41,380 bases of DNA. Origin: Streptomyces poriferorum (GTDB lineage Bacteria; Actinomycetota; Actinomycetes; Streptomycetales; Streptomycetaceae). The notes under the pieces were generated by a model. That model ran no database searches and had not been told where the DNA came from. It worked only from the letters and a program-made list of their open reading frames with translations. This document shows positions 15,505 to 22,751 of this stretch, piece after piece (within the stretch, counting starts at the first letter, position 1; each line of letters opens with the position of its first letter). Location: contig NZ_JAELVH010000021.1 of assembly GCF_019399235.1 (NCBI RefSeq), positions 33,312-74,691 of the forward strand, in the 5' to 3' direction. Both the position numbers and the translations under genes were made by a program.

Positions 15505-16323
15505 GTGGCTGATCTCATCACCGTCGACGACCCCGACGACCCCCGCCTGAGCGACTACATCGGTCTGACCGACGTCGAGCTCCGGCGCAGGCGAGAGCCC
15601 GCGGAGGGCCTCTTCATCGCCGAGGGGGAGAAGGTGATCAGACGCGCCAGGCACGCCGGGTACGAGATGCGTTCCATGCTGCTCTCGGCGAAGTGGGTCG
15701 ACCTGATGCGCGACGTCATCGACGAGGTCCCGGCGCCCGTCTACGCGGTCAGCCCCGAGCTCGCCGAACGCGTCACCGGCTACCACGTGCACCGCGGCGC
15801 GCTCGCCTCCATGCAGCGCAAGCCGCTGCCGACGGCCGACGAACTGCTCCGTACGACCCGCCGTGTGGTCGTCATGGAGGCCGTCAACGACCACACGAAC
15901 ATCGGCGCGATCTTCCGCAGCGCCGCCGCGCTCGGCATGGACGCCGTGCTGCTCTCCCCGGACTGCGCGGATCCGCTCTACCGGCGCTCCGTCAAGGTCT
16001 CGATGGGCGCCGTCTTCTCCGTTCCCTACGCCCGCCTCGACACCTGGCCCAAGGCGCTGGAGACCGTACGCGAAGCGGGCTTCAAGCTGCTCGCGCTGAC
16101 GCCCGACGAAAAGGCGAGCAGCATCGAGGAGGCCGCGCCGCACCGGATGGACCAGGTGGCCCTGATGCTCGGAGCCGAGGGGGACGGGCTGTCCACGCAG
16201 GCCCTCGTCGCCGCCGACGAATGGGTGCGCATCCCGATGGCCCACGGAGTCGACTCGCTGAATGTCGGCGCCGCCGCAGCGGTCGCCTTCTACGCGGTCG
16301 CGACCGGCCGCCCGGAGAGCTAG
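15505..16323 (+). CDS. TrmH/SpoU family RNA 2'-O-methyltransferase
   Basis: Predicted SAM-dependent 2'-O-ribose methyltransferase acting on rRNA or tRNA. The 272 residues contain an N-terminal RNA-binding segment (EPAEGLFIAEGEKVIRRA, as in the substrate-binding domain) and a C-terminal SPOUT knot: motif 1 at NDHTNIGAIFRSAAALGMDA (about 128-147), then ALMLGAEGDGLS and IPMAHGVDSLNVGAAAAVAF, which form the trefoil knot that binds SAM. GTG 15505 stands directly behind a promoter and has no ribosome site, so leaderless translation is likely. The gene converges on the kinase gene with only 17 bp between stops. The target nucleotide is not predictable. Confidence 0.9.
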   Translation: MADLITVDDPDDPRLSDYIGLTDVELRRRREPAEGLFIAEGEKVIRRARHAGYEMRSMLLSAKWVDLMRDVIDEVPAPVYAVSPELAERVTGYHVHRGALASMQRKPLPTADELLRTTRRVVVMEAVNDHTNIGAIFRSAAALGMDAVLLSPDCADPLYRRSVKVSMGAVFSVPYARLDTWPKALETVREAGFKLLALTPDEKASSIEEAAPHRMDQVALMLGAEGDGLSTQALVAADEWVRIPMAHGVDSLNVGAAAAVAFYAVATGRPES

Positions 16324-16340
16324 CGAGGGGCCTCGCCGGC

Positions 16341-17621
16341 CTACTGCTCGCCCTGCCCCTGGCTCTGGCCCGCGCCGAGACCGCGGGCCGGACCCTGGCA
16401 GCCCTGAGCCGCCGCGATGCCCAGCGCCACCAGCAGGGTCACCACGACGAAGACCACCAGCCGCTGGCGCAGCAGCCGCGGATTGGCGGGACGCCGGCCG
16501 GTCGAGGTCGAGCGCGTGCCGGGCCGGGTACCCGGCCGGCCCTTCGTCCCTGCCGCGCCCTGCGGCCGCTTGCCCGAGCGCGTCGTATTGCGCGGCTGCT
16601 GCTGCGCGGGGCGCGAGCCCCCGGTGCGGGGCGACGCAGGCCGCGGCGACGCCGCCGGCCGGCTCTGCGGCCGCGACGCCGGAGCGGGCCCGGGCGCGCG
16701 ACGCGTCTGCTGCTCGGTGTACGGGCCGTCCAGACGTCCGGTCGGCCGGTCCGCCTCCTGTGCCGAACGCTGGGCGGGCGGACGGCTCTCGTGCAGCCCC
16801 TGTGCCTCCCGCGCCGCGATCTCCTTGAGCCGCATGGAGAGTTGCAGGGTGCTGGGGCGCTCCTCCGGGTCCTTCGCCAGACAGGCGCTCACCAACGGAG
16901 CGAGGGCGTCGTGCACGTCGTACAGCTGGGGCTCCTCGTGCACCACGCGGTACAGCATCACCTCGGAACTGCCGTGCCCGAAGGGTGAGTCGGCCATGGC
17001 CGCGTACGCCAGCGTGGCCCCGAGCGAGAAGACGTCCGTCGCGGGCGTCACCGCCGCGCCCCGCACCTGCTCGGGCGCGAGGAAGCCGGGCGAACCGACC
17101 GCCGTGCCCACGTGCGTGAGGGTGGAGGCGCCGGTCGCCCAGGCGATCCCGAAGTCGATGATCCGCGGGCCCTTGGGGGACAGCAGGATGTTGGAGGGCT
17201 TCAGGTCCCGGTGGACGACACCGGCCTCGTGCACCGCCACCAGGCCCTCGGAGAGCGCGGCGCCGATCGAGGCCACCTCGGCAGCCGACAACGGGCCCTC
17301 CTCGGCCACCTTGTCGTGCAGCGAGGGGCCGGGAACGTACTGCGTGGCGAACCACGGACGGTCCGCCTCAAGGTCGGCGGCGACCAGGCGTGCCGTGCAG
17401 CCGCCGCGGATGCGCCGCGCGGCGGACACCTCGCGGGCGAACCGCGAGCGGAACTCCTGATCCTCCGCCAGGTCGGGGCGGATCACCTTCAGCGCCACCC
17501 GCTGGCCCCGCCGGTCCGAGCCCAGATAGACGACGCCCATGCCGCCCGCCCCGAGCCGCCGGTGCAGCCTGAACGAGCCGACGACACGCGGGTCCTCGCG
17601 CCGGAGCCGCATCATCGCCAT
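16341..17621 (-). CDS. Membrane-anchored Ser/Thr protein kinase (Hanks type)
   Basis: A 426-residue eukaryotic-type kinase. The kinase domain occupies about residues 17-285: glycine loop LGAGGMGVVY (23-32), ATP-binding Lys K45 in VALKV, catalytic loop HRDLKPSN (137-144, D139), DFG at 155-157 and the APE motif in GFLAPEQ. A Pro/Arg/Ser/Gln-rich linker of about 100 residues follows, then one hydrophobic segment near residues 390-410 (LVVFVVVTLLVALGIAAA) and a short Gly/Gln-rich tail that would face outside. It has no PASTA or other sensor domain. ATG 17621 (MAMMRLRRED) is chosen for GGGGATGGG upstream and because the kinase fold starts directly after it. Its signal and targets are unknown. Confidence 0.92.
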   Translation of the reverse strand: MAMMRLRREDPRVVGSFRLHRRLGAGGMGVVYLGSDRRGQRVALKVIRPDLAEDQEFRSRFAREVSAARRIRGGCTARLVAADLEADRPWFATQYVPGPSLHDKVAEEGPLSAAEVASIGAALSEGLVAVHEAGVVHRDLKPSNILLSPKGPRIIDFGIAWATGASTLTHVGTAVGSPGFLAPEQVRGAAVTPATDVFSLGATLAYAAMADSPFGHGSSEVMLYRVVHEEPQLYDVHDALAPLVSACLAKDPEERPSTLQLSMRLKEIAAREAQGLHESRPPAQRSAQEADRPTGRLDGPYTEQQTRRAPGPAPASRPQSRPAASPRPASPRTGGSRPAQQQPRNTTRSGKRPQGAAGTKGRPGTRPGTRSTSTGRRPANPRLLRQRLVVFVVVTLLVALGIAAAQGCQGPARGLGAGQSQGQGEQ

Positions 17622-17826
17622 GTCTGCCCATCCCCGCTGCCTGGTCCGCCTGACGAGGCACAGCTTACGTACCCGCCGCCCGGGGTGCTCAGAGGCCGCG
17701 CCCTCGCCGGAGAATCGATTGTCAGTGCCGGGTGGGAAACTTGAGGAGTGGTCAGGGAGCCGCGGATCCACGCTCCCCGGCCCGTGCGAGATCTCAAAGG
17801 TCCGTCGCAGAAGGGGGATTGGATCA

Positions 17827-18087
17827 ATGAAGGGCGATCGAGTCGAGATAGTCGTGGACGCCGGAGACACGACCCGAACCTACGAAATGGTGGCCTCCAG
17901 AGCAGGGCGCAGGGTGGAGACGGCGGTCCGCCGAGGGGTGGTCGAAGTGAGTGAAGTCACGAGGAACGGCTCCGTGGTGCGCACCGCCCGCTTCATGGCG
18001 ACCAGGGTCCTCGCCCTGGTCGAACAACCGGTCCCCAGAGAGGACGCCTCCGAGCGTCCCCTCCGGGATGACCCCAACGTCCGGTAG
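17827..18087 (+). CDS. Small conserved actinobacterial protein of unknown function
   Basis: An 86-residue basic protein starting at ATG 17827 behind AAGGGGG. The text KGDRVEIVVDAGDTTRTYEMVASRAGRRVETAVRRGVVEVSEV alternates hydrophobic and charged residues, suggesting a small beta-rich fold, and includes EVTRNGSVVRTARFMATRVLALVE. It has no membrane segment or cofactor motif. Codon use is typical coding. It is divergent from the kinase gene (206 bp apart), so shared regulation is possible. I believe similar short proteins are common in Streptomyces, but no function is known to me. Confidence 0.75.
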   Translation: MKGDRVEIVVDAGDTTRTYEMVASRAGRRVETAVRRGVVEVSEVTRNGSVVRTARFMATRVLALVEQPVPREDASERPLRDDPNVR

Positions 18088-18204
18088 ACCCGTCTCCACC
18101 CAGGGGAGTACGCCGACCACCCACGGCTCATCCTCCGGGAGGCCCGGCATTCGGTACGCGGGCATGACGCCGCCCGCCTCCCGGATCCCTAATGTTGAAG
18201 TCAA

Positions 18205-18248
18205 GCGGCGGGCGTCGCACTCGTCCCCCGAGGTCAAACGCCCGCCGC
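18205..18248 (+). promoter_or_regulatory. Promoter-proximal 5'-UTR hairpin of the small membrane protein gene
   Basis: An 11-bp perfect inverted repeat (GCGGCGGGCGT at 18205-18215 with 18238-18248) encloses a 22-nt loop. A TAATGT hexamer at 18190-18195 could be the -10 element, so the stem would lie near the 5' end of the mRNA, 13 bp before the AGGAGAGG ribosome site. It could stabilise the transcript or regulate it. Confidence 0.5.
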
Positions 18249-18273
18249 CCCACATCAGGTCAGGAGAGGAACC

Positions 18274-18483
18274 ATGGCGGACACGGCAGCGCGGACGATG
18301 GTCCGTACGCAGGGACGCAAGGCCTATGCCTCGTTCGGCAGCCGCCCGTCGTCCGGCACACGCCACCCGTTGGTGGCGACGGCCATGGTTCTTCCTCTGG
18401 CGGCCCTGCTCGTAGTCGTCTTCGGCGGCTGGGAAGCGGTGGTCACACAGGCGTCGTCCGTGGGCGTGATGCTGGGGCGCTGA
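18274..18483 (+). CDS. Small single-pass membrane protein
   Basis: A 69-residue protein starting at ATG 18274 with AGGAGAGG 4 bases upstream. A polar, basic N-terminus of about 32 residues (ADTAARTMVRTQGRKAYASF) precedes one hydrophobic segment (LVATAMVLPLAALLVVVFGGW) and a short tail ending VGVMLGR. The strong ribosome site and codon bias support translation. No function is recognised; it may be a small regulatory membrane protein. It has its own possible promoter and a structured 5'-UTR. Confidence 0.7.
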   Translation: MADTAARTMVRTQGRKAYASFGSRPSSGTRHPLVATAMVLPLAALLVVVFGGWEAVVTQASSVGVMLGR

Positions 18484-18571
18484 GCGGCGCCCCGGGTCCG
18501 GAAGAGCGGTCCGGACCGGGACATCCGGCCAACAACCCCGTGGGGACGGGGGTGCGGCGGACGGCAGCGTT

Positions 18572-18601
18572 TGTCCGGTCAGCTGGGGAGCTGACCGGAC
18601 A
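18572..18601. terminator. Terminator hairpin
   Basis: A perfect 13-bp stem (TGTCCGGTCAGCT, 18572-18584 with 18589-18601) closed by a GGGG loop. It lies 88 bp after the small membrane protein gene; a weaker 7-bp stem (18495-18501 with 18511-18517) precedes it. Confidence 0.85.
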
Positions 18602-18720
18602 TCGCGCTGTCCGGGGCCGTGCGCGCCCCTCGCACCGGCCGGCCGGCACGATCCGCGTACGCTCTCCGGCGGGCGCGGCGCCGGCCGGGCCCGCCGGTCC
18701 TGCACCACCCGGGGGAGTCC

Positions 18721-19752
18721 GTGACCACCGCAGTTGTACGTGCTCTGGGCGCCCTCGCCCACGAAACGGCCCACGCCCGTCCCGGGCCCCGCTGCGTCTG
18801 TCCGGAGCCGGCCGTCCTCGCGGACCGGGCGGACGGCACCGTCGTCCGCTGCGGCCCCGTCGTCGCCAAGGCCCACGCCGCCGGTACGGACACCGCCGCG
18901 CTCTCCGCCCGCCTCGGCCTGGCCGCCGGCCCCGCTCTCGCGGGTGTCCTGCTCGCGCCCCTTCCCATACGGTCCCCCGAGGACCGGGCAGGGCACGGTG
19001 ACGCCTCGCCGTACCTCGCGGAGTCGCACGGCCGCCCGGTCACCCTGTGGCCGTACGGGGAGCCCGTGGACCCTGGGAACCCGGACGAGGCGCCCTGGGA
19101 GGCGACAGCCGTCCTCCTGGCCCGTCTCCACCGCACGGGGATCCGGACGGGCCGCTCCACGCCGGGGGGACCGTCCGGGCCGGCCGCGGTGCCCGCCATG
19201 CGCGGCCCGGCGAAGGCCGCGCTGGCCGTGGCCCGGATGCGCGCGGCCCGGCCCGGCGAACGGACCACCGCACCCGTGCTCGCGGCCTGGCGCGGGCTGC
19301 CGCCCTGGGCGCGGGACGAGGCCCCCGCTCCCGGGCACCGTGCACACCTTCTCTGCCACGGAGACCTGCACCTGGGGCAGCTGGTCCGGCACCCCGCGCC
19401 GCACGGCCCGTGGCTGCTCATCGACGTCGACGACGCCGGACCGGGCGATCCCGCGTGGGACCTCGCACGGCCCGCCGCCTGGTACGCGGCCGGCCTGCTG
19501 CCCCCCGAGGTGTGGTTCCGCTTCCTGGACGCCTACCGGGCCGCGGGCGGCCCCGCGGTACGCGCCGAAGGCGACCCGTGGCCCGAGTTGGACGTCGCGG
19601 CCCGCGCGCTGACCGTGCAGACGGCGGCGCTGGCTCTCGCCAAGTCCGCTGCGGAGCACAGGGCTCCGGATGAGGTGGAACAGGTGATGATCGACGCCTG
19701 TGCCCGAATTGCCGCTCTCCCGCCCGAGTTGACCGCCGAACACTCGTCGTAG
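18721..19752 (+). CDS. APH-fold phosphotransferase-like protein (aminoglycoside phosphotransferase family)
   Basis: A 343-residue protein with the catalytic half of the APH/choline-kinase fold. The Bronsted loop reads LCHGDLHLGQLV (H213, D215), and the metal-binding loop LLIDVDDAGPGDPAWDLA includes D235/D237. The usual Asn of HGDxxxxN is replaced by Gln (Q220), as in maltokinase-like HGDLHLGQ proteins. The N-terminal lobe, where the ATP Lys would be, is hard to recognise (VVRCGPVVAKAHAA may hold it). It could phosphorylate a small sugar or amino alcohol; a resistance role is not supported by context. GTG 18721 follows GGGGGAG. The zinc-ribbon gene follows 68 bp downstream. Confidence 0.82.
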   Translation: MTTAVVRALGALAHETAHARPGPRCVCPEPAVLADRADGTVVRCGPVVAKAHAAGTDTAALSARLGLAAGPALAGVLLAPLPIRSPEDRAGHGDASPYLAESHGRPVTLWPYGEPVDPGNPDEAPWEATAVLLARLHRTGIRTGRSTPGGPSGPAAVPAMRGPAKAALAVARMRAARPGERTTAPVLAAWRGLPPWARDEAPAPGHRAHLLCHGDLHLGQLVRHPAPHGPWLLIDVDDAGPGDPAWDLARPAAWYAAGLLPPEVWFRFLDAYRAAGGPAVRAEGDPWPELDVAARALTVQTAALALAKSAAEHRAPDEVEQVMIDACARIAALPPELTAEHSS

Positions 19753-19820
19753 GGTGAACCGACCGCCGCCGGGCACGCATTCCGGCGACGGCTAACCGAC
19801 GGCGAGGAGTGAGCCCGCAG

Positions 19821-20105
19821 ATGCAGTGTCCCAAGTGCCACGCACAGATGCAGACGTACAACCGCAACGGCATTCAGATCGAGCAGTGCAGCGGCTGCCG
19901 GGGGATATTCCTGGACTACGGCGAGCTGGAGTCCCTGACGCGCGTGGAGGCGCAGTGGACGCAGCAGGCTCCGCCGGCGCCGCCCGCCCCGCAGGCCTAC
20001 CCGGCGGCCCCGGCACCCGCCTGGGGCGCCCCGCAGCACCACGGTGGACACCACCAGGGCCACTACCGGCAGAAGAGCTTCGGCCGGATGCTGTTCTCGT
20101 CCTGA
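19821..20105 (+). CDS. TFIIB-type zinc-ribbon protein
   Basis: A 94-residue protein. The first 45 residues form a zinc ribbon (zf-TFIIB type): CPKCHAQM provides the first Cys pair and CSGCRGIFLDYGELESL the second, the typical CxxC-x(n)-CxGCxGxxLD pattern. The remainder is Pro/Ala-rich, then His-rich (HHGGHHQGHYRQ), and ends FGRMLFSS. The ribbon probably binds one zinc; the His cluster might bind further metal. ATG 19821 is preceded by GAGGAG at 11 bases; GTG 19809 is the alternative. Function in the cell is unknown; such proteins are widespread in actinobacteria. Confidence 0.85.
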   Translation: MQCPKCHAQMQTYNRNGIQIEQCSGCRGIFLDYGELESLTRVEAQWTQQAPPAPPAPQAYPAAPAPAWGAPQHHGGHHQGHYRQKSFGRMLFSS

Positions 20106-20115
20106 CCCGGCACTC

Positions 20116-20160
20116 CCGTCCCCGCGGCCCGCACGGAATACGTCCGGGCCGCGGGGACGG
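20116..20160 (+). terminator. Terminator of the zinc-ribbon gene
   Basis: A perfect 16-bp stem (20116-20131 with 20145-20160) with a 13-nt loop lies 11 bp after the stop codon. Confidence 0.87.
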
Positions 20161-20176
20161 CCTGCGGGACAACGGC

Positions 20177-20208
20177 GAAGCCCCGGTCGTCGAGACGACC
20201 GGGGCTTC
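20177..20208. terminator. Terminator of the minus-strand tRNA operon
   Basis: A perfect 14-bp stem (GAAGCCCCGGTCGT, 20177-20190 with 20195-20208) with a CGAG loop lies 7 bp beyond the 3' end of the last tRNA-Val. It can also back up the plus-strand terminator next to it. Confidence 0.87.
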
Positions 20209-20214
20209 GGACGG

Positions 20215-20286
20215 TGCGCGATACTGGGATTGAACCAGTGACCTCTTCCGTGTCAGGGAAGCGCTCTCCCGCTGAGCTAATCGCGC
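20215..20286 (-). tRNA. tRNA-Val (anticodon GAC), copy 3 of the operon
   Basis: A 72-nt cloverleaf with acceptor GCGCGAT/ATCGCGC, D arm GCTC/GAGC, anticodon stem CTTCC/GGAAG around loop CTGACAC, and T arm ACTGG-TTCAATC-CCAGT. The discriminator base is A, and CCA is not encoded. It is identical to the copy at 20310-20381. Confidence 0.95.
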
Positions 20287-20309
20287 AGGGTGAACCTGCG
20301 TGTACTGCG

Positions 20310-20381
20310 TGCGCGATACTGGGATTGAACCAGTGACCTCTTCCGTGTCAGGGAAGCGCTCTCCCGCTGAGCTAATCGCGC
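20310..20381 (-). tRNA. tRNA-Val (anticodon GAC), copy 2 of the operon
   Basis: A 72-nt cloverleaf identical in sequence to its downstream neighbour at 20215-20286, with acceptor GCGCGAT/ATCGCGC and anticodon loop CTGACAC. A 23-bp spacer separates the two, so they are a recent or concerted duplication within one transcript. Confidence 0.95.
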
Positions 20382-20400
20382 GGGGATCCTTGCGGACCGG

Positions 20401-20472
20401 TGGACGATACTGGGATTGAACCAGTGACCCCTTCCGTGTCAGGGAAGTGCTCTCCCGCTGAGCTAATCGTCC
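20401..20472 (-). tRNA. tRNA-Val (anticodon GAC), copy 1 of the operon
   Basis: A 72-nt cloverleaf with the same anticodon loop CTGACAC as the next two but with acceptor stem GGACGAT/ATCGTCC, a GCAC instead of GCGC junction after the D arm and GGGGTC instead of AGGTC in the variable region. It is thus a diverged copy with compensated acceptor pairs. Confidence 0.95.
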
Positions 20473-20476
20473 TTGG

Positions 20477-20547
20477 AGGTGGAGACGGGATTTGAACCCG
20501 TGTAGACGGCTTTGCAGGCCGTTGCCTCGCCTCTCGGCCACTCCACC
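20477..20547 (-). tRNA. tRNA-Cys (anticodon GCA)
   Basis: A 71-nt cloverleaf with acceptor GGTGGAG/CTCCACC, anticodon stem CGGCC/GGCCG-type around loop CTGCAAA, T arm ACGGG-TTCAAAT-CCCGT and discriminator U, the identity base for cysteine. It lies 4 bp upstream (in transcription) of the first tRNA-Val. Confidence 0.95.
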
Positions 20548-20585
20548 AGGGGTGGGGGTTCGGGAAAGATCCCCCACCTTCTGCG

Positions 20586-20658
20586 AGCGGACGACCAGGT
20601 TCGAACTGGCGACCTCAACCTTGGCAAGGTTGCGCTCTACCAACTGAGCTACGTCCGC
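20586..20658 (-). tRNA. tRNA-Gly (anticodon GCC), first gene of the operon
   Basis: A 73-nt cloverleaf with acceptor GCGGACG/CGTCCGC, anticodon stem CAACC/GGTTG around loop TTGCCAA, and T loop TTCGAAC. The discriminator base is U. It is the promoter-proximal member of the Gly-Cys-Val-Val-Val operon. Confidence 0.95.
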
Positions 20659-20700
20659 TTGTCGGTTCCGTTTCGCTTGCGCGTCCCGGCGACGTGTTGA

Positions 20701-20728
20701 ACTCTAGCGGATTCCGGGGCCAGTACAA
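20701..20728 (-). promoter_or_regulatory. Promoter of the tRNA operon
   Basis: On the minus strand TTGTAC (20728-20723) and TAGAGT (20706-20701) are separated by 16 bp, a good match to the vegetative sigma (HrdB-type) consensus. The expected start is near 20694, about 36 bases before the 5' end of mature tRNA-Gly. Confidence 0.75.
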
Positions 20729-20790
20729 AAACGCGTTTGTGCAGCGTGCTGAGGTGCGCTCGCCCCGGCGCAGGTCACCGCGCACCGTCC

Positions 20791-20796
20791 TAGACT
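20791..20796 (+). promoter_or_regulatory. -10 element for leaderless pabB transcription
   Basis: TAGACT lies 7 bp before the GTG start of pabB, and no ribosome site exists in between. A start of transcription at the GTG is therefore expected. A convincing -35 hexamer is not seen. Confidence 0.6.
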
Positions 20797-20803
20797 CACC
20801 GAC

Positions 20804-21859
20804 GTGCACGACCTTGCTCCAATGGCCCGCTTCGGCGGCCTCGTCGCCTCCGATCTGCAGGATGTGACCAGTGATCCCGCAGCCCTCGACTCGTCCGGAT
20901 TCTGGGCGGTATCAGCCGATTTCGAGGGCAGGCTCGTCTGTGCCCGCTTCGCCACCGTGCGTACTGCGGCCGTGCCCGCACCCGTGCGGGGCGCGTGGCG
21001 CGGCCCGGCCGCCGGCGACTGGACCTCGTCCCTCGACCGCGCCGCCTACACGGAGGGCGTACGGCGCATTCGCGCGTACATCGCGACGGGCGAGGTCTAC
21101 CAGGCCAACCTCTGCCGTGTGATGACCGCGCCGCTGCCCGACCCGTCCGCGGCGGACGTGGACGCCCTCACCGCACTGCTGGCGCGTGGCAACCCGGCCC
21201 CGTACGCAGGAACGATTCGGCTTCCCGGCCACGGGGTGGAGATCGCCACCGCGTCGCCGGAGCTGTTCCTGAGCAGGGACGGCCGCACCGTCGAGTCCGG
21301 ACCGATCAAGGGCACCGGGCGCACGGAGGCCGATCTGCTGGAGAAGGACCACGCCGAGAATGTGATGATCGTCGACCTGGTCCGCAACGACCTGGGCCGG
21401 GTCTGCGCCACCGGATCGGTCGGGGTCCCCGACCTCTGCGCCGTCGAGAAGCACCCGGGCCTCGTCCACCTCGTCTCCACCGTGCGGGGCCGGCTCGCCG
21501 ACGGCGCCGGCTGGCCGGAACTGCTCGCCGCGGCCTTCCCGCCCGGATCCGTGACCGGGGCGCCCAAGTCCAGCGCGCTGAGGATCATCGAGGAACTGGA
21601 GACCGCCCCGCGCGGCCCGTACTGCGGAGGTATCGGCTGGGTGGACGCCGACCGGGCCACCGCCTCCCTCGCCGTCGGGATCCGCACCTTCTGGACCGAC
21701 CGCACGGGCGGCCCTCCGGTGCTGCGGTTCGGCACCGGGGCGGGCATCACCTGGGGCTCCGATCCGGAACGTGAGTGGGACGAGACCGAACTGAAGGCGT
21801 CCAGGCTGCTAGCGGTAGCGTCGGGCGCATACGAAGCAACCGGAAGGACCACACCATGA
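20804..21859 (+). CDS. pabB: Chorismate-binding enzyme, aminodeoxychorismate synthase component I (PabB-like)
   Basis: Predicted to aminate chorismate to 4-amino-4-deoxychorismate for p-aminobenzoate and folate. At 351 residues it consists mainly of the chorismate-binding catalytic domain; the N-terminal domain of TrpE/PabB proteins is short or absent. Diagnostic blocks are IATGEVYQANLC, ASPELFL, ESGPIKGTGRT, ENVMIVDLVRNDLGRV (metal-binding Glu/Asp region), FPPGSVTGAPK and YCGGIGW. Overlap (ATGA) with an aminodeoxychorismate lyase-like gene favours PabB over anthranilate or isochorismate synthase. No amidotransferase (PabA) gene is beside it, so a subunit from elsewhere, or free ammonia, is needed. 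GTG 20804 stands 7 bp after a -10 element, implying leaderless translation. Confidence 0.88.
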   Translation: MHDLAPMARFGGLVASDLQDVTSDPAALDSSGFWAVSADFEGRLVCARFATVRTAAVPAPVRGAWRGPAAGDWTSSLDRAAYTEGVRRIRAYIATGEVYQANLCRVMTAPLPDPSAADVDALTALLARGNPAPYAGTIRLPGHGVEIATASPELFLSRDGRTVESGPIKGTGRTEADLLEKDHAENVMIVDLVRNDLGRVCATGSVGVPDLCAVEKHPGLVHLVSTVRGRLADGAGWPELLAAAFPPGSVTGAPKSSALRIIEELETAPRGPYCGGIGWVDADRATASLAVGIRTFWTDRTGGPPVLRFGTGAGITWGSDPEREWDETELKASRLLAVASGAYEATGRTTP

Positions 21860-22677
21860 AGATCTGGGTCAACGGGGGACTGCGGGCCGCCGATGACGCC
21901 CGGGTGTCCGTGCTCGACCACGGGCTGACCGTCGGCGACGGCATCTTCGAGACGGTGAGGACCGCCGACGGCAGTCCCTTCGCGCTCACCCGCCACCTCG
22001 ACCGGCTGACCCGTTCCGCCCTGGGCCTCGGACTGCCCGCGCCCGACCTGGACGAGGTGCGCCGCGCCTGCGCCGCTGTCATCGAGGCCAATCCGGCCCC
22101 GCTCGGCAGGCTCCGCATCACCTACACCGGCGGGATCTCGCCGCTCGGCTCGGACCGCGGCACCGCGGGCCCCGGCCTCGTGGTCGCCCTCGGAGAGGTG
22201 AAGCGCCGCCCGGACACCACGGCCGTGATCACCGTTCCCTGGACGCGCAACGAACGCGGCGCGCTCACCGGGCTCAAGACCACCTCGTACGCCGAGAACG
22301 TCGTCGCCCTCGCCCGCGCCCACGAGCACGGCGCCTCCGAGGCGCTGTTCGCCAACACCGTCGGCCGCCTCTGCGAGGGCACCGGTTCCAACGTCTTCGT
22401 CGTCCTCGACGGACAGCTGCACACGCCGCCGGTCGCCTCCGGCTGTCTCGCCGGGATCACCCGCGCACTGGCGGTGGAGTGGACCGGGGCGCACGAGACG
22501 GACCTGCCGTTCGACGTCCTGGACCGGGCCGAGGAGATCTTCCTGACCTCCACCCTCCGCGACATCCAGGCCGTCCACCGGGTCGACGGCCGGGAACTGC
22601 CCGGCGGACCGGGGCCGGTGACCGCCAAGGCCATGCGCGTCTTCGACGAGCGGGCCGGCGACGACCTGGACCCGTGA
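21856..22677 (+). CDS. pabC: Aminodeoxychorismate lyase-like class IV aminotransferase (PabC)
   Basis: PLP-dependent fold-IV enzyme of 273 residues, predicted to remove pyruvate from aminodeoxychorismate, giving p-aminobenzoate. The opening MKIWVNGGL and the block VSVLDHGLTVGDGIFETVRT are typical; the PLP Lys is K141 in GLKTTSYAENVVA, and GRLCEGTGSNVFVVLDG and the GCLAGITR segment bind the cofactor phosphate. ATG 21856 overlaps the stop of pabB (ATGA), so the two are co-translated, which is the main reason to prefer lyase over branched-chain or D-amino acid transaminase activity. Folding class is certain; substrate is inferred from context. Confidence 0.87.
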   Translation: MKIWVNGGLRAADDARVSVLDHGLTVGDGIFETVRTADGSPFALTRHLDRLTRSALGLGLPAPDLDEVRRACAAVIEANPAPLGRLRITYTGGISPLGSDRGTAGPGLVVALGEVKRRPDTTAVITVPWTRNERGALTGLKTTSYAENVVALARAHEHGASEALFANTVGRLCEGTGSNVFVVLDGQLHTPPVASGCLAGITRALAVEWTGAHETDLPFDVLDRAEEIFLTSTLRDIQAVHRVDGRELPGGPGPVTAKAMRVFDERAGDDLDP

Positions 22678-22751
22678 CACGTGCGCGCCCGGCCGGTCCG
22701 TCGCCGCAAAAACGGATGACGCGCACCCGGGCAGGGGATAGAAATCCTCTG

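Noticed and set aside
18721..19752. Aminoglycoside resistance gene
   Set aside because: Only the APH fold is supported; Gln replaces the conserved Asn, the N-lobe is atypical, and the neighbourhood is housekeeping rather than antibiotic-related.
22678..22751. Terminator between pabC and the double-GNAT gene
   Set aside because: A 7-bp GTGCGCG/CGCGCAC pairing exists but encloses a long loop and is not convincing.
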